Below are positions 1 to 8,097 of a stretch of 27,667 nucleotides of DNA, piece after piece. A model generated the notes under the pieces. The model was not told the origin of the DNA. It made no database searches and saw only the letters and a program-made list of their open reading frames with translations. A program made the translations under genes and the position numbers. The first letter of the stretch is position 1; the number at the start of each line of letters is the position of its first letter. Source of the DNA: Bacteriovoracaceae bacterium UBA4096 (GTDB taxonomy: Bacteria; Bdellovibrionota; Bacteriovoracia; Bacteriovoracales; Bacteriovoracaceae); contig DFXY01000012.1 of NCBI GenBank assembly GCA_002381945.1, positions 1-27,667 of the forward strand. The letters are read 5' to 3'.

Positions 1-1158
1 ATGACTGAAAAATTACACTTTGAGCATATGAAAACACAGACTAAATCATTCAATTTTATCGATCTCTTTAGCGGTTGCGGTGGACTCTCTTGTGGACTTG
101 AGATGGCAGGCCATCGCTGTCTCTTGGGAGTGGATGCCAATAAAGAGGCCATTGCCAGTTTTGCAGCTAACCATCACGAAGCAGCAGTATATTTGGGGGA
201 CATTAAAAAATTATCAGAGAAAAAGCTCAAAGAACTTTTACGCAATCAAAAAGTTGATATGGTTGTCGGTGGTCCCCCTTGTCAGGGTTTTTCAACTGTA
301 GGTCGGGGTGAAGTTGAGGATGAAAGAAACCATCTTTTTAAAGAATTTGTCCGCATTGTGAAAGTGACCCAGCCTAAAGTCATTCTTTTTGAAAATGTGA
401 CAGGTCTAGTGGCCAAAAAAAATCAGGTTATTTTACAAAAAATCTTCAAGCACTTTGAGCGCTTGGGTTACAACATGGATGCGCGGGTGCTTTCGGCCGA
501 AGAGTTTGGCGTTCCTGAGAAAAGGCGCAGAACTATTATTATGGGTGTTAAAGGTGGAGAGTGTCTCTTCCCACTGGCCACACATGGATCCAGGGCGGGG
601 AAAAAAGTTAAAACAGTTTCTGAAGCTTTTAAAAACTTCAAGGCCCCCGATGGCCAAATCTATAATCACGATATAGATATGGCGCAAATTAAGAAGTTGG
701 AAGACCGTGAAAGATTAAAATTTATTCCTGCAGGCAAGGGGATTCGCTACGAAGCGGATGAGAAATCTTACCTTCCCAAAAAACTCCGTTATGGAATTAA
801 TTGGAAAGAACTGAGAGAAAATCGTTTTCGTCAGACTAGACTTCAACGTTTACCACTCAATGAACCATCTCCAACAATTTTAACCGCGAGAACTAGTTAT
901 TATCATCCGGTTGAAGCACGGTATTTGACTCCAAGAGAGGCCGCTGCCTGCCAGAGCTTTCCGAATAACTTCATTTTTCAAGGATCTCAAACGGCCATGT
1001 TTCGGCAAATTGGAAATGCAGTACCACCTTTACTTGCAGAGGCCCTGGGTCAGGTAATTAAAAAGATCGACTTTAAAAAAGGTTCTTTTAAAAAGAAAAC
1101 TGCAGAAAGTGTTGTGGGTAAAAATGCTTTTCACTATCATGAGCCTACTTACTTATGA
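1..1158 (+). CDS. DNA (cytosine-5-)-methyltransferase, Dcm/HaeIII-type
   Basis: This protein transfers a methyl group from S-adenosylmethionine to C5 of cytosine in a specific DNA site. The C5-methyltransferase motifs appear in order: motif I FIDLFSGCGG (about residues 19-28), motif IV GGPPCQGFS with the catalytic Cys at residue 94, motif VI ENV (about 131), motif VIII EKRRR (about 174), and motif X QIGNAVPPLLAEALG near the C-terminus. The stretch between VIII and IX is the target-recognition region, and its specificity cannot be read from sequence. The length of 385 residues is normal. The first ATG is base 1 of the window, so the true start could lie upstream. The internal ATG at 28 is also possible, since the fold begins soon after it. 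The stop overlaps the next start (ATGA at 1155-1158). No restriction enzyme gene is visible, so it may be an orphan methylase, although a partner could lie upstream of the window. Confidence 0.93.
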   Translation: MTEKLHFEHMKTQTKSFNFIDLFSGCGGLSCGLEMAGHRCLLGVDANKEAIASFAANHHEAAVYLGDIKKLSEKKLKELLRNQKVDMVVGGPPCQGFSTVGRGEVEDERNHLFKEFVRIVKVTQPKVILFENVTGLVAKKNQVILQKIFKHFERLGYNMDARVLSAEEFGVPEKRRRTIIMGVKGGECLFPLATHGSRAGKKVKTVSEAFKNFKAPDGQIYNHDIDMAQIKKLEDRERLKFIPAGKGIRYEADEKSYLPKKLRYGINWKELRENRFRQTRLQRLPLNEPSPTILTARTSYYHPVEARYLTPREAAACQSFPNNFIFQGSQTAMFRQIGNAVPPLLAEALGQVIKKIDFKKGSFKKKTAESVVGKNAFHYHEPTYL

Positions 1159-2390
1159 ATGAAACACTGAAGAAAGTTTTTAGTTTTCGCATGCTGGCCA
1201 TGCTTTTGACCGGCTATAGTGCGGGACTTCCACTTCTTCTAATAGGTTCTACTCTTCAGGCCTGGATGACGGATGAAGGAGTTGATCTCACTGCGATTGG
1301 ATTAGTTTCTCTCTTAGGTCTTCCGTATGTCTTTAAGTTCCTATGGGCACCTTTATTAGATCGTTATAAAATTCCTGTTTTAGGCCGACGTAAAGGCTGG
1401 ATGCTTTTGTTCCAGGTCATGTTGGTGATTTGTATCCTGGGTTTATCTGTTACCAATCCAAAAGATGACATTTACCTCGTTTGTTTCTGGGCCTTCCTGG
1501 TGGCCTTGTTTTCGGCTTCTCAAGATGTCGTTCTTGATGCTTATCGGAGAGAAATTTTACCAGATGAAGAGTTAGGCCTTGGATCCTCTCTTTATGTCAC
1601 GGGTTATCGATTAGCGATGCTGGTTTCAGGGGCACTTGCACTGTATTTGGCCGATCATATTCCCTGGAAAAATGTCTATCAGTGGCTGGCCGTATTTATG
1701 GCGCCATCTGTACTCTTTACCATTTTTGCTCCAAAAGAAAGTCAGCATATCCCGATTCCTGCCAATTTAAAGGCAGCTGTTCTTGGACCTTTAAAAGATT
1801 TTTTCACTCGTAAAGGTGCCTGGATTATGTTGTTGTTCATCCTGCTGTATAAGGTAGGGGACAGTATGGCCTCGAATATGACCACTCCTTTTATTCTGGA
1901 TATTGGTTATTCGAAGACTGACATTGCAACCGTGGCCAAGACTTTTGGCATGATTGCAACGATATTAGGCGGTATTATCGGGGGCACCATGATGCTTCGG
2001 ATGAACATTCGTTGGTCTTTGATCTTTTTTGGAATTTTACAGGCGGTTTCAACCCTTGGTTTTTCACTCCTTCCCTCACTTTCAGTCAGTTTTTCATCGT
2101 TAGCAGCAGTCATTGCCTTTGAAAATTTGGCCAGTGGAATGGGAACAGCTGCCTATGCGGCGTATATGGCCTCACTCACTAATAAACAGTTTACGGCCAC
2201 CCAATATGCTCTCCTAACGGCACTTATGGGGATTCCTCGGGTTATCCTGGCCAGTCCTACAGGATGGATGTCCAAGATGATGGGATGGGAGAGTTTTTTT
2301 GTTCTTTGTACAGTGGTTGCTATACCAGGACTTTTGCTTTTGATTCCTGTTTTCCGGTTAGAACGCCCAGAAGGCAAAACCGCAAGCTAA
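1155..2390 (+). CDS. ampG: AmpG-like MFS permease (muropeptide transporter family)
   Basis: This is a multi-pass inner-membrane major-facilitator protein of 411 residues with about 12 hydrophobic segments. The N-terminus carries the AmpG family signature: a GLPLLLIGSTLQAW stretch, then LPYVFKFLWAPLLDRY around residues 55-71, with the conserved Asp-Arg after the second helix. AmpG imports GlcNAc-anhydro-MurNAc peptides for cell-wall recycling. In a predator it could take up prey peptidoglycan fragments, which is inference. The protein is shorter than E. coli AmpG (about 490 residues), which has extra C-terminal helices. It overlaps the methyltransferase by 4 bp, so translation is probably coupled. 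Its 3' end overlaps the opposing ankyrin gene by 33 bp. Substrate specificity is not provable here, because related MFS carriers share the signature. Confidence 0.85.
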   Translation: MNETLKKVFSFRMLAMLLTGYSAGLPLLLIGSTLQAWMTDEGVDLTAIGLVSLLGLPYVFKFLWAPLLDRYKIPVLGRRKGWMLLFQVMLVICILGLSVTNPKDDIYLVCFWAFLVALFSASQDVVLDAYRREILPDEELGLGSSLYVTGYRLAMLVSGALALYLADHIPWKNVYQWLAVFMAPSVLFTIFAPKESQHIPIPANLKAAVLGPLKDFFTRKGAWIMLLFILLYKVGDSMASNMTTPFILDIGYSKTDIATVAKTFGMIATILGGIIGGTMMLRMNIRWSLIFFGILQAVSTLGFSLLPSLSVSFSSLAAVIAFENLASGMGTAAYAAYMASLTNKQFTATQYALLTALMGIPRVILASPTGWMSKMMGWESFFVLCTVVAIPGLLLLIPVFRLERPEGKTAS

Positions 2391-3533
2391 GCTCTTTCTG
2401 ATTTGACGATTAATCTCTTTAGCAGAAGTTTCGGTCAAATTCTTATCTACGTTACGTGCTACCTGACAGGCACTATAAGTGATTTTCTTTCCATCTCTTC
2501 TGAAGGTGTATTTTTCTACAGCTGAAAATGACAATAACAAATCTACTAGTTCAAGGTTATTAAGCTCAATGGCATGAATCAGGGCCGATTTACCTTCTTT
2601 ATCTAAGAGTTGGGGATTGGCCTTGGCCGCCAAAAAGAGAGAAGCAAAACCTCCTTTTTGTATTCTGGTGGCCTTAATCAGGGGTGTTTGCTCGGCATCC
2701 ACAGGACCGTTTACATTGGCCTTATATTTAATCAGAAGTTCGGCACTCTTAATTGATTTGTATTCATCCTTACCATCTACCAGTATCGCCAGAGGATTTA
2801 TAGTTTCATAATCATTTATGAGCTTCGGATAACGTGAGAGAACTGAATTTAAGCGAGGCACATCAGCTTCATTCAGAAGCGTGCGAAAGCTCTTTAAGTC
2901 AGGAGCACCATATTCTGCCTGTAAAATACTTCTTATTAACTCAGTGACTTCTGACAAGTTTTTATCTTCGGCCAGGCGAATAGGGCTTCTTTGGTTTTTG
3001 TCCAAAGTTTCCAGGTTCGCCCCTTCTTTAATTAAAAAAATCGCCATCTCTTTATTGGCATTTTTAATCGCCTGGATGAGCGGGGTATTTTGCGAGGTCA
3101 TGTCTATGGCATCCATGTCCACTTTAAGGTCAATGAGAACTTTAGCAGAGTTTAACTGGTTATTTTTAACTGCTACAAATAGTGGACTTTGCTTAATGCC
3201 ATTGAGCGCTTCGGGATTTACCCCTTTTTCTAATAAAAAGTTTCGGATTTCTCTAAAGTCATGAATGATGGAAAGAGTCAGGAGTGTCTCTCCGGTTCCA
3301 GGAATGATTTGGTTGAGATCAATTTCATTTTTTGAAGAAATTATTTTTTTAACAATTTGAATGTCATTATCCAGCACGGCCGTTTTTAAATCTTTTAAAA
3401 TATATCCTTGATCTTCAGTTGACTGAACATTAGATACCCCTGGATTTGAATCTTTAACCTTGGCCTTTTTTCCGCATGAAGCAAAACAAGTCAGCATCAC
3501 AAGTAAGCCCAGGTTTAACAAAAAGATTTTCAT
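2358..3533 (-). CDS. Ankyrin-repeat lipoprotein
   Basis: This predicted lipoprotein has 391 residues. The N-terminus is a hydrophobic signal peptide ending in a lipobox FASC with the lipidated Cys at 20, followed by a charged linker. From about residue 45 to 360 there are ankyrin-type repeats, recognisable by recurring patterns such as TPLIQAIKNANKEMAIFLIKEGA and SPLFVAVKNNQLNSAKVLIDL; later copies (for example around 280-330) are more degenerate. Ankyrin repeats bind proteins, so it probably acts as a scaffold or inhibitor in the periplasm or outer membrane. The partner is unknown. A second exported ankyrin protein, fused to a protease, lies at the end of the window. The C-terminus, rich in aromatics and Cys, is read through the 3' end of ampG. 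No ribosome-binding site stronger than a short purine stretch is seen. Confidence 0.85.
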   Translation of the reverse strand: MKIFLLNLGLLVMLTCFASCGKKAKVKDSNPGVSNVQSTEDQGYILKDLKTAVLDNDIQIVKKIISSKNEIDLNQIIPGTGETLLTLSIIHDFREIRNFLLEKGVNPEALNGIKQSPLFVAVKNNQLNSAKVLIDLKVDMDAIDMTSQNTPLIQAIKNANKEMAIFLIKEGANLETLDKNQRSPIRLAEDKNLSEVTELIRSILQAEYGAPDLKSFRTLLNEADVPRLNSVLSRYPKLINDYETINPLAILVDGKDEYKSIKSAELLIKYKANVNGPVDAEQTPLIKATRIQKGGFASLFLAAKANPQLLDKEGKSALIHAIELNNLELVDLLLSFSAVEKYTFRRDGKKITYSACQVARNVDKNLTETSAKEINRQIRKSLACGFAFWAF

Positions 3534-3601
3534 GTTTCAGTTATAAGGTCGGGGAGGTTTTAAGAGCTGATAAAATGAGAGGTTGGGAAAATTTTACAAC
3601 T

Positions 3602-3625
3602 TTAGGACCCCTTGTGGGGTCCTAA
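3602..3625 (-). terminator. Hairpin downstream of the 218-residue lipoprotein gene
   Basis: A perfect 10-bp inverted repeat (TTAGGACCCC / GGGGTCCTAA) with a 4-base loop starts 11 bases after the stop codon of the minus-strand lipoprotein gene. The sequence after the stem on that strand is only moderately T-rich, so termination may be inefficient or mainly stabilise the 3' end. It separates the two lipoprotein genes, which point the same way. Confidence 0.65.
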
Positions 3626-3635
3626 GTGATTGTAT

Positions 3636-4292
3636 TTAGAAAACTTGGTGAGGGTATCTTTTAGAAAGCTTGATAAGGTTTTGAAGTTGTTTGTTCTTCA
3701 AATGCTCGCGACGAAGTAGAAGAATTCCTCCCGCCTTGTATCCACGAATCTCATCATTTCCAACTAGACCAAAGAATCCGATGTTTTTTCCGCTCTGGTT
3801 AATGTTCCAGTAACCAGAAATCCCGGCAGTTTCAAATCCGACCGGAATCCAAACACCAAAGAGTTTCTCATGGTAGTAAAATGAAAGATCATTTAACTGA
3901 GTATCAATTCGAAGTGAGTTCTCAAGACGTCCACCCGGAATTCCTGGAAGAGGTCTTCCGTCCGGAAGGTAGTTTCCATCACCAATGCCAATATCGATAT
4001 CTTCCAGATCCTGAGGATCCAGGGACAGAACGAAAAGCATCCCGCCATCCTGAACATTGGGAGTGAAAGCGAAAGTTGAATTTCTTGTATCAGGAACTGG
4101 TCCACCCAAACCAAAATCTCCAGTGAGATTGAGGAATTTAAAAGTGACCAGAACCTGACCGTTAACTACATTAATTAAGGGGCCCACGACTCCATTAATG
4201 GAAGGGACACCTTCTTGTTGGCCACAGCTAGCTGCGAGTACAAGTGCGAGTGACAAGATCATTGTCTTAATGGATAGGATCCATCGTTTCAT
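3636..4292 (-). CDS. Hypothetical lipoprotein
   Basis: This exported protein of 218 residues belongs to no family I recognise. It has a lysine/arginine N-terminus, a hydrophobic helix and the lipobox LAASC with Cys 23, so it should be lipid-anchored. The mature part is rich in Gly, Pro, Asn and aromatic residues and in short alternating hydrophobic stretches, suggesting a beta-sandwich. No enzyme motif is evident. The last 30 residues become basic (LRREHLKNK onward). The start has a good AAGGA ribosome-binding site 7 bases upstream. It ends just before a 10-bp hairpin and is transcribed divergently from the DUF2797 gene. Probably a lineage-specific envelope protein. Confidence 0.75.
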   Translation of the reverse strand: MKRWILSIKTMILSLALVLAASCGQQEGVPSINGVVGPLINVVNGQVLVTFKFLNLTGDFGLGGPVPDTRNSTFAFTPNVQDGGMLFVLSLDPQDLEDIDIGIGDGNYLPDGRPLPGIPGGRLENSLRIDTQLNDLSFYYHEKLFGVWIPVGFETAGISGYWNINQSGKNIGFFGLVGNDEIRGYKAGGILLLRREHLKNKQLQNLIKLSKRYPHQVF

Positions 4293-4368
4293 ACTACCGT
4301 CCTTTGTAATTTATGAGACTGCGAGTTATCTCTGAACAATATTATTTGTGTAAATTACTCTGAATGCA

Positions 4369-5235
4369 ATGAAGGAAGATTTTTCTAGGACAGATGAATC
4401 AATTTGTAAGATAATTCGGGCCATGAAAATCTCAGGTATTCTTTCGAAAATGAAGACTAGTTTGGTCAATCCTATAAGTTATGGATTGGTACTCCGCGAG
4501 GTGCATTTTGACCTCACAGGTCTTGTGGGTAAACAACTTAAACTCTCATATGCCGGAAAGATCTTCTGTACTAATTGCGGAACGAAGACAAAAAAATCCT
4601 ATTCTCAAGGTTACTGCTTTCCTTGCACCATCAAGCTTGCTGAATGTGATTTATGTATCCTGAAGCCTGAGACGTGTCACTATGAGAAAGGAACGTGCCG
4701 CGAACCAAAATGGGGAGAAGAGAATTGTTTTAGGCCTCATATTATTTATCTGGCTAATTCTTCCGGTCTTAAAGTAGGTATTACCCGCAAAACCCAGGTG
4801 CCTACCCGCTGGATTGATCAGGGTGCAAGCGAAGCATTGCCGATTTTGGAAGTTCAGAATCGTTTTGTATCAGGCAAAATTGAAATGCTCTTTAAGAAAC
4901 ATATTTCTGACAAAACTGACTGGCGAAAAATGTTAAAGGGTGAGCCTGAGTCTATCAATCTCATTGAATGGAGAGATAAACTCTTGCTGGAACTTAAAGA
5001 TGAGCTGAAAGCTTTTGATTACACGCCAATTAATGAAGAGGTAGTCAAAATTAATTATCCTGTCCAGATGTACCCGGAAAAAGTCACAAGTTTTAATCTG
5101 GATAAAGTACCTGAAATCAACGGACGCCTGATTGGTATTAAGGGTCAGTATCTGATTTTTGATACAGGTGTCTTGAACGTAAGATCTCATACTGGTTATG
5201 AAATCACATTGGAGGAGATCCATGCAAACGCCTAA
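4369..5235 (+). CDS. DUF2797 family protein with cysteine cluster and GIY-YIG-like segment
   Basis: This conserved protein of 288 residues has no experimentally known function that I can name. Between about residues 66 and 122 it has a dense set of cysteines (CTNCG, CFPC, CDLCI, ETCHY, GTCREP, EENC), which look metal-binding, probably zinc. It is followed by the diagnostic DUF2797 stretch IIYLANSSGLKVGITR and the VPTRWIDQGASEALPI block. The spacing of the tyrosine, the KVGITR and the RW resembles GIY-YIG nuclease cores; this is inference. The second methionine at base 4423 starts closer to the usual family N-terminus (MKISGILSKM) and may be the real start, as neither ATG has a clear Shine-Dalgarno. 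The 3' end overlaps pepN by 14 bp, so the two are co-transcribed. Confidence 0.8.
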   Translation: MKEDFSRTDESICKIIRAMKISGILSKMKTSLVNPISYGLVLREVHFDLTGLVGKQLKLSYAGKIFCTNCGTKTKKSYSQGYCFPCTIKLAECDLCILKPETCHYEKGTCREPKWGEENCFRPHIIYLANSSGLKVGITRKTQVPTRWIDQGASEALPILEVQNRFVSGKIEMLFKKHISDKTDWRKMLKGEPESINLIEWRDKLLLELKDELKAFDYTPINEEVVKINYPVQMYPEKVTSFNLDKVPEINGRLIGIKGQYLIFDTGVLNVRSHTGYEITLEEIHANA

Positions 5236-7828
5236 AACAATTTACCTAAAAGATTATAAACCTTCCCCATTTAATATTGATTCCATTGATCTGACAGTTG
5301 ATATCCACAAAGACTATACGATGGTGAGCTCAGTCTTAAAACTGATGAAGCGTTCAGAACTTAAAGGGCAAAAGCTTAATCTTGAGTTAAATGGCGAAGG
5401 CCTGGAGCTGGTCAGTTTAAAATTTAACGGAGAAACTTTACCCTCTGATCGTTTTCAACTTTCTTCGGATAAGTTGGTTGTCTTAAACATTGCAGACGAT
5501 GAATTTGTTCTTCACATTGAAAATAAAATTGACCCGGCCAATAATAAGGCGCTTGAAGGCTTTTATCAGTCTGGTCCTCAATTATGCACTCAATGTGAGC
5601 CTGAAGGCTTCAGACGGATTACTTATTTTATCGACCGCCCTGATGTTATGGCCCGCTATAAAACGAAAATGATCGCTGATAAAACTCAATACCCATTTTT
5701 ACTTTCAAACGGAAATAAAATTGGAGCAGGGGAACTGCCAGATGGAAGACACTGGGTCGAGTGGCAAGATCCTTTCAAAAAACCAAGTTATTTGTTTGCG
5801 ATGGTGGCGGGTGATTTTGATATCGCTCGGGATACTTTCACTTCGATGTCAGGCAGGAAGATTGCTTTAGAAATTTATGTTGATAAAGGCAACCTGGGAA
5901 AAACCACCCATGCGATGGAGTCCCTCAAACAAAGTATGAAGTGGGATGAAGACACTTTTGGTCTTGAATATGATCTGGATATTTATATGATTGTGGCCGT
6001 TGATTCATTCAACATGGGTGCCATGGAAAATAAAGGTCTGAATATTTTCAACTCCACGTATACATTGGCCGATGAGCGTAGTGCCACTGACCATGACTTC
6101 CAGAATATTCAAGGAGTCATAGGTCATGAATACTTTCATAACTGGACTGGTAATCGGGTCACTTGCCGTGACTGGTTTCAACTGACTTTGAAAGAAGGCC
6201 TGACTGTTTTTCGGGATCAGGAATTCTCTTCAGATATGCTCTCTAGAGCGGTAAAACGCCTGGAAGATGTGCGCCTTTTAAAGGATGCTCAATTCGCTGA
6301 GGACGCAGGACCATTAAGTCATCCCATCAGACCCTCGAGCTATATTGAGATCAATAACTTTTATACCCGAACTGTTTATGAAAAAGGCTCAGAAGTCATC
6401 AGAATGATCCACACTTTGCTCGGAAAAGAAAATTTTCGAAAAGGGATGGATAAGTATTTTGAACTCCATGATGGTCAGGCCGTGACGACGGAAGACTTTG
6501 TTCATGCCATGGAACTTGCTTCAGGCAAAGACCTCTCTCAATTTAAAAATTGGTATGCCAGACCGGGAACTCCGACGCTCATGATAAATTCAAAAACCGA
6601 TGGTGGAGAATTTATTCTTGAGATAGAACAAAAATATCCTCAGACCAGTGTTAATGTTTCTGTGGAAAATATTCTTCATATGCCATTTGTTGTCGGGCTT
6701 TTGGATAAAAAAACTAAAGAGCAGACTGAACATCACCTGGAACTGAAAAAACTGAAGGAAAGTTTTCGGTTTAAAATAAATGGTGAAGTCATCCCATCCC
6801 TTAATTGTGGTTTCTCGGCCCCGGTCCATGTTGAATACCCTTATGAAATTTCTGATCTCATTACCTTAATGAGTTTTGAGCGTGACCCTTATTGCCGGTA
6901 TGAGGCGACTCAGAAAATTTACGACCATATCTTTAAGAAAGAATTTAATCACTTTAAAGCAACAGGTGCTCATTCACCTGAACTTAGTGAAGACTTCACT
7001 GAAGCCTTTGGAAATTTACTGCGAGATCAATCGATTGATCTTTCATTTAAGTCTTACCTTCTTGATCTTCCGACAGAAAATGGTCTTTCTCAGGAAATGA
7101 TTCTTCCGGACTTTGATGGGATTCACCTGACCCACAGGCACCTTCGTCAGAAACTTGGGATAGTTTTCCAGGAGTGGTTTTTAAGGGAACATGCCAGACT
7201 GTCGCAAATGTCTAAATTTGAGTTAACTCCCAAAGCTTTTGGAGAGCGTGCACTTAAAAATCAGTGTCTGACTTACCTTGTGGCTTCGGGCACAGATGAA
7301 GGAAAAGAGGCACTGAAACGCCATTATGATCAAGCAACTAACATGACTGAAGAAATCCATGCTCTCCAGCAGTATATTATCAGTGGGGTGGAGCTTGAGC
7401 ATGAATCCATTCAGAAGTTTTATCAAAAATGGAAGCATGATTCTCTGGTGATGTTGAAATGGTTTGGGGCCCTTTCCTCTTGTTCTCCTAAAAAATTCGC
7501 GATTGAGCGAATTACGAAGCTCGAGAATGATCCCTTATTCCTTAAACAGGTTCCCAATTATCTGCGGGCCCTTTACTTGCAGTTTTCAAAAAACAATCTT
7601 GTGTCTTTTCATGATCACACTGGTTTTGGTTACCGTTTGATGGCAGATAGGATCAAGATGATCGATGGGTTTAATCCGCAAGTGGCTTCCCGGGCCGCTG
7701 GGGCCTTCTCGCTCATTAATAAGTTGGATTCTGTGAGACAGCAGGAAATGCGAAAGGCCTTGAATCTTGTAATGGAGGGGCAACCTTCCAGAGATACTTT
7801 TGAAGTAATTTCAAAGTACCTGGCCTAA
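5222..7828 (+). CDS. pepN: Aminopeptidase N (M1 family zinc metallopeptidase)
   Basis: This broad-specificity aminopeptidase removes N-terminal residues from peptides in the cytoplasm. Numbering from the ATG at 5222 (868 residues), the substrate-binding GAMEN motif is at 266-270 and the zinc motif HEYFH at 302-306, with the third ligand Glu 325 in LKEGLTVF. All are offset by 5 from E. coli PepN, so the whole enzyme is present. The order is an N-terminal beta domain, a thermolysin-like domain, a small beta domain and a helical C-terminus. A longer reading from 5198 is possible, but GGAGGAG sits 4 bases before the ATG at 5222 and decides the start. The start lies inside the end of the DUF2797 gene. 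It may process peptides from ingested prey protein, which is inference. Confidence 0.96.
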   Translation: MQTPKTIYLKDYKPSPFNIDSIDLTVDIHKDYTMVSSVLKLMKRSELKGQKLNLELNGEGLELVSLKFNGETLPSDRFQLSSDKLVVLNIADDEFVLHIENKIDPANNKALEGFYQSGPQLCTQCEPEGFRRITYFIDRPDVMARYKTKMIADKTQYPFLLSNGNKIGAGELPDGRHWVEWQDPFKKPSYLFAMVAGDFDIARDTFTSMSGRKIALEIYVDKGNLGKTTHAMESLKQSMKWDEDTFGLEYDLDIYMIVAVDSFNMGAMENKGLNIFNSTYTLADERSATDHDFQNIQGVIGHEYFHNWTGNRVTCRDWFQLTLKEGLTVFRDQEFSSDMLSRAVKRLEDVRLLKDAQFAEDAGPLSHPIRPSSYIEINNFYTRTVYEKGSEVIRMIHTLLGKENFRKGMDKYFELHDGQAVTTEDFVHAMELASGKDLSQFKNWYARPGTPTLMINSKTDGGEFILEIEQKYPQTSVNVSVENILHMPFVVGLLDKKTKEQTEHHLELKKLKESFRFKINGEVIPSLNCGFSAPVHVEYPYEISDLITLMSFERDPYCRYEATQKIYDHIFKKEFNHFKATGAHSPELSEDFTEAFGNLLRDQSIDLSFKSYLLDLPTENGLSQEMILPDFDGIHLTHRHLRQKLGIVFQEWFLREHARLSQMSKFELTPKAFGERALKNQCLTYLVASGTDEGKEALKRHYDQATNMTEEIHALQQYIISGVELEHESIQKFYQKWKHDSLVMLKWFGALSSCSPKKFAIERITKLENDPLFLKQVPNYLRALYLQFSKNNLVSFHDHTGFGYRLMADRIKMIDGFNPQVASRAAGAFSLINKLDSVRQQEMRKALNLVMEGQPSRDTFEVISKYLA

Positions 7829-7831
7829 ATC

Positions 7832-7930
7832 CTACTTTTTAACGGGGACTGGTTTTAGGACCGGTTCCCGGCCCTTGATGGTGGCAGCGGCAAGAGCGGC
7901 GATGAGAGTAGAAACAATAATATATTCCAT
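7832..7930 (-). CDS. Small single-helix membrane protein, 32 residues
   Basis: This short reading frame was found by reading the 269-base gap between pepN and the next gene. It begins with ATG preceded by AGGAGA at ideal spacing (7937-7942 on the plus strand) and encodes MEYIIVSTLIAALAAATIKG followed by a basic, proline-containing tail ending in VKK. The first 18 residues form one strongly hydrophobic Ala-rich helix and the rest is positively charged, which fits a single-pass inner-membrane micro-protein with a cytosolic tail. It ends 3 bases from the pepN stop, convergent with it. Its coding sequence contains a 10-bp imperfect inverted repeat (7844-7869). I know no family for it. The clean ribosome-binding site plus helix-tail design supports a real gene, but it rests on one sequence. 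Confidence 0.6.
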   Translation of the reverse strand: MEYIIVSTLIAALAAATIKGREPVLKPVPVKK

Positions 7931-8097
7931 TCAAGTTCTCCTTGTTGGACTCATGTCTTAGTATCGACACTTTTTACATTAATATTATGCAGCAAATAAC
8001 GAATATGAGGACTTTTTTCTCTTAGAAAGCCTTGAAATAAGTGGTACACTTTCATTGAATTCAACAAATTCAGGTTCTTAAAGGTTGGAAGCCCCCC

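Noticed and set aside
1..1158. Restriction-modification or phage-defence island around the methyltransferase
   Set aside because: No restriction, toxin, integrase or defence gene is seen in the following 27 kb; the neighbours are housekeeping or envelope genes.
2881..3264. 127-codon plus-strand frame inside the ankyrin lipoprotein gene
   Set aside because: Antisense shadow of a clear repeat protein; no start signal or recognisable domain.
4350..4361. TGTAAATTACTC shared with 14630-14641, both upstream of plus-strand genes
   Set aside because: Twelve AT-rich bases can recur by chance at this length and no -35 element is placed consistently.
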